From an uncultured Bacilli bacterium (GTDB lineage: Bacteria; Bacillota_I; Bacilli_A; RF39; UBA660): a DNA stretch of 15,467 bases. Shown here one piece after another: positions 1-6,044 of this stretch. Where the stretch lies: contig CANQVY010000014.1 of the NCBI GenBank assembly GCA_947627405.1, forward strand, positions 1 through 15,467, read 5' to 3'. The position numbers were made by a program, and so were the translations under genes. The notes below the pieces were generated by a model. That model saw only the letters and a list, made by a program, of their open reading frames with translations, did no database searches and had not been told where the DNA came from. Each line of letters opens with the position of its first letter. The stretch's first letter is position 1.

Positions 1-446
1 GGTTGAAACTTTGGATCATTCCAGTATGGTAATTCCAAAATCGATTCTACATCTGTAGGATTGCTATTCCATATGCAAGAAGTTAATAAAGGTTGAAACT
101 TTGGATTATCCCAGTAAGATACAAATTGAGATTTTTCTTCATCCCAGTATGACAATTCCAAGATCGATTTTATCTTAATAGGATTGCTATTCCATATGCT
201 AGAAGTTAATAAAGGTTGAAATTTTGGATCATTCCAGTATGGTAATTCCAAAATCGATTCTACATCTGTAGGATTGCTATTCCATATGCTAGAAGTTAAT
301 AAAGGTTGAAACTTTGGATCATTCCAGTATGGTAATTCCAAAATCGATTCTACATCTGTAGGACTGCTATGCCATATATTAGAAGTTAATAAGGGTTGAA
401 ACTTTGGATCATTCCAGCATGGTAATTCCAAGATTGATTTAACCTC
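1..446 (-). repeat. Array of 90-bp coding tandem repeats
   Basis: Units begin with GGTTGAAA(C/T)TTTGGAT at 1, 91, 214, 304 and 394 on the plus strand. The units at 1, 214 and 304 are exactly 90 bp and differ from each other at only a few bases. The unit at 91 is 123 bp, holding a 33-bp in-frame internal partial duplication (ATCCCAGTA occurs twice in it). The unit at 394 matches only to about 446, where the unique N-terminal coding part begins. All lengths are multiples of three, so the frame is kept. The array may continue left of the window. Confidence 0.95.
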
Positions 447-542
447 TTTATAACTACGCATAAACAAATAATCACAAATTAAGTCTTCTCTTCCTATTTT
501 TTTTAATAATTTTATTATTTTGGCTTTTTCTTCATCGAACAT
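1..542 (-). CDS. Tandem 30-residue repeat protein, N-terminal part (runs off the window)
   Basis: An open frame of 180 codons starts at ATG 540-542 and stays open to the window edge, so the C-terminus is missing. The start is supported by GGGAG nine bases upstream; the ATG inside that region is followed at once by TAG. A charged leader of about 33 residues (MFDEEKAKIIKLLKKIGRED...) is followed by 30-residue units, each containing SILELPYWNDPKFQP and LLTSSIWNSNPTDVE. The alternation of hydrophobic stretches with Pro/Asn turns suggests paired helices stacking into a solenoid. One unit carries 11 extra residues that repeat its YWD..K.Q core. No signal peptide or membrane segment is visible, so I infer a cytoplasmic protein. 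I do not recognise the family; helical repeat scaffolds that bind protein or nucleic acid are only a guess. The frame is certain, the function unknown. Confidence 0.85.
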   Translation of the reverse strand, partial: MFDEEKAKIIKLLKKIGREDLICDYLFMRSYKEVKSILELPCWNDPKFQPLLTSNIWHSSPTDVESILELPYWNDPKFQPLLTSSIWNSNPTDVESILELPYWNDPKFQPLLTSSIWNSNPIKIKSILELSYWDEEKSQFVSYWDNPKFQPLLTSCIWNSNPTDVESILELPYWNDPKFQ

Positions 543-570
543 CTATTTCATCTCCCAAAAATTACTGTAT

Positions 571-599
571 ATTATAACATATTATCCTTTAGTTGTAAA
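571..599 (-). promoter_or_regulatory. Sigma-A-type promoter of the repeat-protein gene
   Basis: Read on the minus strand, -35 TTTACA (594-599), a 17-base spacer and a perfect -10 TATAAT (571-576), preceded by TG as an extended -10. It lies 29 bases upstream of the ATG at 542, giving a leader of roughly 20 bases that contains GGGAG. It is the best promoter match in the window and allows transcription independent of the 91-residue gene upstream. Confidence 0.75.
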
Positions 600-612
600 T
601 AAAAAAATGTTC

Positions 613-888
613 TTACTGATAGTACATTTCTTCTAATATATTCATATTTTCACTAATTTTTTCAACTAAATCGTCCCCGTATTTTTGCTTCAATTTGTTA
701 AACTTTTGGATAAACTCTTCACACGGGAATAAAAATAAATCTAAATAATCAGTTAGCACTTCATCTATATAACTCATTTTTTCATTATTTAAAAAATCTA
801 TTATTTGATTTATATTTTCAAAATTCAATTTTTGCAAAACACTTGGTTCATATTTATCATATAATTCATCAATTGGTATTTTTTTCAT
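613..888 (-). CDS. Small helical hypothetical protein, possible mTERF-like fold
   Basis: A 91-residue acidic, probably all-helical protein without signal peptide, membrane segment or catalytic motif. Its start is fixed by AAGGAG six bases before the ATG. That site overlaps the stop of the protease gene upstream, and the gap is only 10 bases, so the two genes are probably co-transcribed and translationally coupled. I do not recognise a named family. The pattern IIDFLNNEKMSYIDEVLTD, then a Leu/Phe-rich stretch with a Pro, then EEFIQKFNKLKQKYGDDLVE and MNILEEM, recalls the helix-helix-P-x-L-L layout of mTERF-type repeats, but this is recognition by eye. It could instead be a small adaptor or an antitoxin-like protein. 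No terminator is seen between it and the repeat gene, so read-through into that gene is possible. Confidence 0.75.
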   Translation of the reverse strand: MKKIPIDELYDKYEPSVLQKLNFENINQIIDFLNNEKMSYIDEVLTDYLDLFLFPCEEFIQKFNKLKQKYGDDLVEKISENMNILEEMYYQ

Positions 889-898
889 ATTACTCTCC

Positions 899-2065
899 TT
901 ATTTAAATTGTTCTAAAGCTTTTAATAATTGCTTATCTACCGTTTCTTTTTTATTATTTTCTATTATGATATCGGGATTTATTCCCTTTTGATCGACTAC
1001 TTTACCTTTACTTGTCAACCATTTTTCAACTGTACATTTATAAGATGAGCCATTTGATAAAGTATAAATTTTTTGTACACTAGCCTTTCCATAAGTTTTT
1101 GTTCCAACAAGTATGGCACCATATTGTTCTTTTAATGCAGAACTTAATATTTCTGAAGCAGATGCTGTATTTTCATTTATTAATAAAATCACTTTTATAT
1201 TTTTACTTTCCTTTGTTGTATCTTTTACTTTACGTTTTAACCCTTTTTTTTCTAATTGATAAATAATCTGGCCTTTTTTTAAAAAAATAGATGCAATCTC
1301 TTCGGCAGAAGAAATATATCCCCCAGCGTTATCTCTAAGATCTATAATCAATCCTTTTATTTTCTTTTCTTGTAATTCCTGAAATGCTTTTTCAAATTGT
1401 TGTGTAGTTTTTTCGGTAAATGCCTCTATTTGAATAATTCCTATATGATCTTTCTCTTGGTGTGTTACTGTTTGATTTGGAACTTTTGATCGATTGACTG
1501 TATATGTTTTGTATTCTTCTTTTCTTTTTACAACGATTTTAACTTTGGTATTTTCCTTACCTTTCATTAAAGTTACCACTTCATTTAAATTTTTTGGATC
1601 TATTTTACGATTATCAATTTGAATCAATTGATCCCCTTTTTTTAGTTTTCCATAGGAGGGCGTACCTTGGTAAACCTCTTCAACAACTATATGATTGCTT
1701 TCTTGTTTAATTGAACACCCTATTCCTACATATTCATCTTGTAAGACGTTATCTAATTCTTTTGATGCGTTAGGATCTAAAAATTCTGAATATTGATCTC
1801 CTAGTGAATCGATCATTCCTTTAACCGCTGATTCTAATAATACATCACTATTTACATCTTTATAATAATTACTTTTTATATTTTGATAAGTTTTAATAAT
1901 TTCTTCATAATTCGTAGAATATTTGCTTAATGTAATTTTAGGCTTAATTGTTTGATTAACAATTATTCCAATTATAATCCCCATAAAAACAGTTCCTATT
2001 ACAATATAAGATACCTCTTTTATAGTAAAATATTTTGTTTTATCTCTTTTCCTGTTTTTTTTCAT
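899..2065 (-). CDS. S41 family carboxy-terminal processing protease (CtpA/CtpB type)
   Basis: A 388-residue membrane-anchored serine protease that cleaves extracytoplasmic proteins near their C-termini. After a basic start there is one membrane helix (about 18-40), a helical lead-in, a PDZ domain (about 105-190, with the carboxylate-binding loop near EYVGIGCSI) and the S41 core. The catalytic triad is visible by its family spacing: Ser302 in NENTASASEI, Lys327 in TYGKASVQ and Gln331, matching the 25-residue Ser-Lys and 4-residue Lys-Gln spacing of CtpB and Prc. The C-terminal peptidoglycan-binding domain of some homologues is absent. SD GAGGG precedes the ATG. It follows the thioredoxin-like gene after a terminator, so it probably has its own weak promoter (possible -10 TATACT at 2088-2093), and it is followed by the 91-residue gene. 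Its substrate cannot be told from sequence. Confidence 0.95.
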   Translation of the reverse strand: MKKNRKRDKTKYFTIKEVSYIVIGTVFMGIIIGIIVNQTIKPKITLSKYSTNYEEIIKTYQNIKSNYYKDVNSDVLLESAVKGMIDSLGDQYSEFLDPNASKELDNVLQDEYVGIGCSIKQESNHIVVEEVYQGTPSYGKLKKGDQLIQIDNRKIDPKNLNEVVTLMKGKENTKVKIVVKRKEEYKTYTVNRSKVPNQTVTHQEKDHIGIIQIEAFTEKTTQQFEKAFQELQEKKIKGLIIDLRDNAGGYISSAEEIASIFLKKGQIIYQLEKKGLKRKVKDTTKESKNIKVILLINENTASASEILSSALKEQYGAILVGTKTYGKASVQKIYTLSNGSSYKCTVEKWLTSKGKVVDQKGINPDIIIENNKKETVDKQLLKALEQFK

Positions 2066-2103
2066 AAACTTCCCTCTTATTTATTCTAGTATAAATTTGA
2101 AAA

Positions 2104-2126
2104 AAAGATTATTTTAAATAATCTTT
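2104..2126 (-). terminator. Intrinsic terminator overlapping the stop of the thioredoxin-like gene
   Basis: Perfect 11-bp inverted repeat (AAAGATTATTT and AAATAATCTTT) around one base, followed on the minus strand by seven T (2100-2106). The stop codon at 2109-2111 lies inside the stem. The tight centre means the real loop must open by a few pairs. Confidence 0.75.
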
Positions 2127-2645
2127 GATATTGTCTATACCTTCTATATAAGTTATTACTTTATTATCTTTTATATGGAGTAATGTAGAACCTTTTATCT
2201 TTAAATCCGTGGCTTTTATAGGCTTTTTATTGGAATTTTTATCTGTAGTATATATTTTATTTTGTTTTAGTGATAAATCCACTTTATATAAAGCTTTTGA
2301 GGATGTTACGGATTTATAGGTAGAAATAGAAGAATCAATTTCACTTGCATCATTCCCTTTAAAGTCATAATAAACAACAATATATTCTTTATCATGTTGT
2401 TTAAAGGTAGATCCCGCTAAAATATTTTCATATTGAATGGTTGCAACTTTATCATTTTTTTTAAAAGTTATTTCTCCCATAACGATCGCCGCAACGAAAT
2501 AAACAATTACTATTATTATTATTACAACCAACAAAACAGTAATTGCCTTTGACATGCTGATATTATTTTCTTTATCAAGACTTTTCATTACTTCTTGTCC
2601 TTTTGTACTTTTCTTTTTTCTTTCTATTTTATCTTTTTTTGTCAT
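2109..2645 (-). CDS. Membrane-anchored thioredoxin-like protein lacking all cysteines
   Basis: A 178-residue protein from ATG 2643-2645. A GTG three codons upstream keeps the frame open, but it lies inside AGGTGAG, which is the ribosome binding site for the ATG, so the shorter start is preferred. A very basic cytoplasmic N-terminus (about 1-33) is followed by one membrane helix (about 34-56) and an outside domain. Two stretches look like a thioredoxin fold: a beta strand EYIVVYYDF followed by a helix, where CxxC would sit after the strand, and the late hairpin LKIKGSTLLHIKDNKVITYI, which resembles the TPT-strand-turn-strand of thioredoxins. GNDAS stands at the active-site position and the whole protein has no Cys. 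If the fold is right it cannot do dithiol chemistry and would be a binding or scaffold version. The gene has its own promoter and terminator. Confidence 0.8.
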   Translation of the reverse strand: MTKKDKIERKKKSTKGQEVMKSLDKENNISMSKAITVLLVVIIIIVIVYFVAAIVMGEITFKKNDKVATIQYENILAGSTFKQHDKEYIVVYYDFKGNDASEIDSSISTYKSVTSSKALYKVDLSLKQNKIYTTDKNSNKKPIKATDLKIKGSTLLHIKDNKVITYIEGIDNIKDYLK

Positions 2646-2663
2646 TTTTCTCACCTATTTGTT

Positions 2664-2693
2664 ATTATACCATTAATACTTAAAAAAAGTAAA
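2664..2693 (-). promoter_or_regulatory. Promoter of the thioredoxin-like gene, overlapping the upstream terminator
   Basis: On the minus strand: -35 TTTACT (2688-2693), 18-base spacer, perfect -10 TATAAT (2664-2669), about 19 bases before the chosen ATG. The -35 is part of the 3' stem and T-tract of the lipoprotein terminator. Confidence 0.6.
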
Positions 2694-2711
2694 CATTTTG
2701 ATGTTTACTTT
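2686..2711 (-). terminator. Intrinsic terminator of the lipoprotein gene
   Basis: Perfect 11-bp stem AAAGTAAACAT (2686-2696), loop TTTG, ATGTTTACTTT (2701-2711). On the minus strand the stem runs into seven T. It sits 16 bases after the lipoprotein stop. Confidence 0.85.
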
Positions 2712-2726
2712 AGATTTTCTTATTTC

Positions 2727-3764
2727 CTATTTCATAGTAGGAACTAAGCTAATTGATTTGGCAATTTCTAATAGTTCCGTTTGTGACATTGTGGTTGATG
2801 TAATATAATAATCAACTCCACTTGATGACCAAGTTATAGAAGAATCACTTAACGCTCCAACAGTATCTGTTAACATATAAGGTTCTCCCATAGTTGGTAT
2901 AATTGTAAATTCATCTTCTTTAGATACTGTTTCCTCCACTAATATAAAGGACTTATCACCACTGAAAGTTAAAATCACTCTTTTTCCATCATCTGTATCA
3001 ACTGTTTCTTCATTAGCAAGTTTGGTCCCATTTGGTAAATATAATGGATAAATGATATCATCTAAGATTGTTGTTTGTTGATCCTCATTTGTTTGTTCAT
3101 CCTTTGAAGAATCACTCGATTGATTATCTTTTTCTGTTTCATCTACATCAATTAATTGATCTAAATCAAATTGATCCTCATCAAAATTCGCATTTAAATC
3201 AACATCTTTATAGGTTAATTTCATCATTACAATATTATTTTTATCCACAACTTCTACTTGTTTTAAAGATGCATTTTCATCCAAATAAACTTTTTGTTTT
3301 TTTAAACTATTATTATTTGGATAATTCACATTAGATGTATATATGTAATAATTATCTTTTTTATTTACTGTTTTGGTGTTATCATTATTCAAATCCTTAA
3401 TCACGGATTGCAATAAATATATTTGAGAATTATTATTTGGCCAATCGCTTTGGAATTTAAAACTTTTATTTAAAGATGGAGTAATGACATATACGCCTTC
3501 ATCATTTCTTAAAATAATTTGTTCCTTGTTATTTGATTTATTGGTTAAACTGACTTTATAAAAATTATCCTTTTTATAGGAAACAACGACATCGTAATTA
3601 TATACATCTTCATTATTGACTAACTCCAATTCTCCTTCAAGTTGATATCCTTTTGTTCCTTCTATTTTTTTTGTTAAATCTTTTAATATTTTTTCTTCGC
3701 TATTGCCTTTACATCCCGTTATTAAAAATATAATTGCTATTAAAAATATAAAAAATTTTTTCAT
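2727..3764 (-). CDS. Lipoprotein with LolA-like and DUF4367-like domains
   Basis: A 345-residue secreted lipoprotein. The signal peptide MKKFFIFLIAIIFLITGC ends in a lipobox with Cys18 as the lipid-modified residue, a substrate for the Lgt encoded in this window. Residues 25-205 form a beta-rich domain with alternating strands (YQLEGELELVN, VVVSYKKDNFYKVSL, GVYVITPSLNKSFKF) that fits the LolA/YdcC/GerS-like fold. An acidic Ser/Gln/Asp-rich linker (about 205-232) leads to a second domain (236-340) with YPLYLPNGTKL, ITWSSSGVDYYI and a final ELLEIAKSI helix, which resembles DUF4367. Related proteins in sporeformers include YdcC and the germination lipoprotein GerS; a sporulation role here is inference only. 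SD GAGGTGAT fixes the start. A possible -10 TATAAT lies at 3792-3797 without a good -35. Confidence 0.85.
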   Translation of the reverse strand: MKKFFIFLIAIIFLITGCKGNSEEKILKDLTKKIEGTKGYQLEGELELVNNEDVYNYDVVVSYKKDNFYKVSLTNKSNNKEQIILRNDEGVYVITPSLNKSFKFQSDWPNNNSQIYLLQSVIKDLNNDNTKTVNKKDNYYIYTSNVNYPNNNSLKKQKVYLDENASLKQVEVVDKNNIVMMKLTYKDVDLNANFDEDQFDLDQLIDVDETEKDNQSSDSSKDEQTNEDQQTTILDDIIYPLYLPNGTKLANEETVDTDDGKRVILTFSGDKSFILVEETVSKEDEFTIIPTMGEPYMLTDTVGALSDSSITWSSSGVDYYITSTTMSQTELLEIAKSISLVPTMK

Positions 3765-3812
3765 AAATCACCTCAAATTAACTTTCATTTAATTATATTG
3801 TTCATTTTCCTG

Positions 3813-3828
3813 ATTATTCATGAATAAT
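3813..3828. promoter_or_regulatory. 16-bp perfect palindrome between divergent genes
   Basis: ATTATTCATGAATAAT is perfectly self-complementary. It lies 48 bases upstream of the lipoprotein start and 50 bases upstream of the DUF378 start, in the only divergent gap of the window, just upstream of a possible lipoprotein -10. This fits an operator for a dimeric repressor acting on both genes, but AT-rich palindromes also arise by chance and no matching copy was noticed elsewhere in the window. Confidence 0.35.
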
Positions 3829-3878
3829 TTTATTTTTTTTGGTAATGATAATATTGAAATAAAAAAGGAGGAAAAAGA

Positions 3879-4079
3879 ATGGAAACATTACAAAAAGTTG
3901 CATTAGTTTTAGTAATTATTGGAGCTTTAAATTGGGGTCTAGTTGGACTTTTTGAATTTGATTTAGTCGCTTCAATATTTGGAAGTGCTACTAATATTAT
4001 TTCTAAAATTGTATATATTATAATTGCAATTTGTGGAATTATAAATATTGGCATTTTATTTAAACATATAGAAGATTAA
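3879..4079 (+). CDS. DUF378 family small membrane protein
   Basis: A 66-residue protein with two membrane helices (about 6-28 and 40-60) separated by a short loop. The sequence ALVLVIIGALNWGLVGLFEF followed by D-LVAS-FG is the DUF378 (YuzA-like) signature, and IVYIIIAICGI is the second helix. The family is widespread in bacteria and has no assigned function. The start is fixed by AGGAGG eight bases before the ATG. It is the only plus-strand gene in the window, transcribed divergently from the lipoprotein and convergently with whiA, with which it shares a two-way terminator. A possible -10 GATAAT lies at 3846-3851. It is inverted relative to the surrounding block, so it was probably inserted or flipped there. 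Confidence 0.92.
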   Translation: METLQKVALVLVIIGALNWGLVGLFEFDLVASIFGSATNIISKIVYIIIAICGIINIGILFKHIED

Positions 4080-4108
4080 AAATACACTTCATAATGAAGT
4101 GTATTTTT
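4078..4108. terminator. Bidirectional terminator between DUF378 gene and whiA
   Basis: 15-bp perfect inverted repeat AAAAATACACTTCAT and ATGAAGTGTATTTTT around one A; the realistic stem is 4078-4090 with 4096-4108 and a 5-base loop. T-runs exist on both strands. It overlaps the last bases of the DUF378 stop and of the whiA stop (4107-4109), so it ends two convergent transcripts. Confidence 0.85.
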
Positions 4109-5030
4109 ATGTTAATTTAGAAGCAATTTCTTTTAATTTTCGAAAGCGATGATTCAATCCTGATTTCGTTATTTTTTTATTTGTTTCTATACTAATAATT
4201 GAACTTAATTCTTGGAGAGATACTTCTGGATATTTTAATCGATATTCTATAATTTGTTGCATTTTTTCATCTAAGAGTTCTATTCCCATCTTCTCTTTTA
4301 TTAATTCTATATCTTTGATTTGTTTAGATGCACTTTCTATAATTTTTTCGGTATTAGCTTGTTCACAATTATTTAATCGATTGGTTTTATTTTTTTGATC
4401 TCTTAATACTCGAATGTCTTCATAGTACATAACTGCTTTATAAGCGTGAATTAATTTTATAAAATCACTGATTTTTTCGGCTTCTTTCAAATAAACCATA
4501 TATCCTTTATCACGGTTTAAAATTTTTGCGTTTAAATCAAAGTCATTAATCAATCTCTGTACAAATACCGCTTCATCAGGATCGTCCAACAATAATTCCA
4601 TATGGTAACGTGATGTTTTTGGATCATTTATGCTTCCTTGTGATAAAAACACTCCACGAATATAAGCCTTTTTATCATCTATCTCATCCACCAAATAGCT
4701 ACTTGGTTTTGCCATTCGATTTTTATTTTCATCCCATACATTTAAATCACATAAAATTAGGTCTAACTTATTTGTTATTTTCAACAAATACAAACTATTT
4801 TTATTAAATTTAATATTTTTAGTAACTTGTATATTTACTTTCACATCATAGATTTGTTTAAATAAATTAATTATTCTTCGCGCTACATTGGCATTTTCAG
4901 TATTTAATGTTATTCTCTTTTCTTCGATTAAAGCATTATTTCTTACATATCCTGATAACTCAGCAATATTTTCTGAACGACTTCCTTGTATCGTTGATAT
5001 TTCATTTTTTATATCTGTAGAAAAAGACAT
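4107..5030 (-). CDS. whiA: Sporulation/division regulator WhiA
   Basis: A 307-residue WhiA, a DNA-binding protein with a degenerate LAGLIDADG homing-endonuclease-like N-terminal half and a C-terminal helix-turn-helix. The N-terminus MSFSTDIKNEIS, the core IRGVFLSQGSINDP and the C-terminal LQELSSIIS..., KITKSGLNHRFRKLKEIA are typical of the family, and the length is near usual. In Actinobacteria WhiA controls sporulation septation; in Firmicutes it influences cell division and chromosome segregation without being a classical activator. Its ATG directly follows the yvcK stop (TAA ATG), with GAGG just inside the yvcK end, so the pair is translationally coupled, as in most Firmicutes. The stop lies within the shared terminator. 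Confidence 0.96.
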   Translation of the reverse strand: MSFSTDIKNEISTIQGSRSENIAELSGYVRNNALIEEKRITLNTENANVARRIINLFKQIYDVKVNIQVTKNIKFNKNSLYLLKITNKLDLILCDLNVWDENKNRMAKPSSYLVDEIDDKKAYIRGVFLSQGSINDPKTSRYHMELLLDDPDEAVFVQRLINDFDLNAKILNRDKGYMVYLKEAEKISDFIKLIHAYKAVMYYEDIRVLRDQKNKTNRLNNCEQANTEKIIESASKQIKDIELIKEKMGIELLDEKMQQIIEYRLKYPEVSLQELSSIISIETNKKITKSGLNHRFRKLKEIASKLT

Positions 5031-5981
5031 TTAGGACCTCATTATATAATTAAATACTGCTATGCTTAATTTTATACTATCATGTTTTATTGTACCATCT
5101 TTTAAAGTCAACAAATCTTCTTTTATCACTTCCACACCTAATTTTAATAATTCTTCTTCATCAATTAAAACTAAATCTTTTTGTTCCTTTGTAGCGTATT
5201 TTTTTACTATTTTCGGATCTATTTTGGAGTTGCTTGCAATTACTACATCAATTACATTTTTTCCCAGATAATGATTTAATAATTTAATATGATCACTTAC
5301 TGTAAAATTATCTGTTTCTCCAGGCTGAGTAACAGCATTACAAATATACATTTTTTTTGCTTTGGTTTCTTTGACGGCTTTTTTAATATCTTTGCTAATT
5401 ACGTGAGGCAAAATACTTGTATATAAACTTCCCATACTAAAAATAATTAAATCTGCATTTTTTATTGCTTCCAATACTTCTGGTAAAATATGAGGTTCTT
5501 GCTTATAATAAATTTTTTTATATTTTTTATGCGCCTTTGTTATAGAACTTTCTCCTTCAATAATCTCACCATCTACGGTTTTTCCCACCAAAGTCAAACA
5601 ATCTTCTGATAAGGGAAGAACCGTATGTCTTACATCTAATAAACTAGATATTTCTTCAATTGCTTTTTTTAAACTACCTGTGATATCTAAAAGTCCTGTA
5701 AAAATCAAATTGCCTATTGTATGATCATTTAAATCACTAGTTGTATTGAAACGATATTCCATTAGTTCTTTTATATCGGGATTCATATTTGATAAATTTG
5801 TAATGACTTTTCGAATATCTCCAACTGCAGGGATGGAAAATTCTTGTCTTAACTTACCTGTTGATCTTCCATTATCAGCTGTTGTAATTACTGCTGTTAT
5901 GTCAATTGGAAATTCTTTTAATCCTCTAAGCAAATAAGAAATCCCTGTTCCTCCACCAAATATAATAACTTTCTTGTGCAT
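5031..5981 (-). CDS. yvcK: Gluconeogenesis/cell wall factor YvcK (GlmR)
   Basis: A 316-residue CofD-like protein that binds UDP-sugars. In Bacillus it supports growth on gluconeogenic carbon sources and stimulates GlmS to supply UDP-GlcNAc for the wall. Visible marks are the N-terminal nucleotide-binding loop IFGGGTGISYLLRGL (about 7-21), TTADNGRSTGKLR (33-45), GDIRKVITNLS, and NADLIIFSMGSLYTSILPHV in the C-terminal half. Length is usual. The ribosome binding site is weak (AAGTGAT). The gene usually preceding it, rapZ (yvcJ), is missing: lgt lies 63 bases upstream instead. It overlaps nothing but abuts whiA. Confidence 0.96.
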   Translation of the reverse strand: MHKKVIIFGGGTGISYLLRGLKEFPIDITAVITTADNGRSTGKLRQEFSIPAVGDIRKVITNLSNMNPDIKELMEYRFNTTSDLNDHTIGNLIFTGLLDITGSLKKAIEEISSLLDVRHTVLPLSEDCLTLVGKTVDGEIIEGESSITKAHKKYKKIYYKQEPHILPEVLEAIKNADLIIFSMGSLYTSILPHVISKDIKKAVKETKAKKMYICNAVTQPGETDNFTVSDHIKLLNHYLGKNVIDVVIASNSKIDPKIVKKYATKEQKDLVLIDEEELLKLGVEVIKEDLLTLKDGTIKHDSIKLSIAVFNYIMRS

Positions 5982-6044
5982 TTTATCACTTTCTTTTCTT
6001 TTTAATTTTTCATAAAAGATTAAATATTAATAGAGCAAATTCAA

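Noticed and set aside
1..446. CRISPR-like array, because of regular repeats
   Set aside because: Units are 90 bp with no distinct unique spacers, and the whole stretch is one open coding frame on the minus strand.
3068..3334. Plus-strand open frame inside the lipoprotein gene
   Set aside because: It is antisense to a well-supported lipoprotein, has no ribosome binding site, and its His/Leu-rich composition is an antisense artefact.
3830..4054. Minus-strand open frame opposite the DUF378 gene
   Set aside because: The plus-strand gene has a perfect ribosome binding site and a family signature; the opposite frame has neither.
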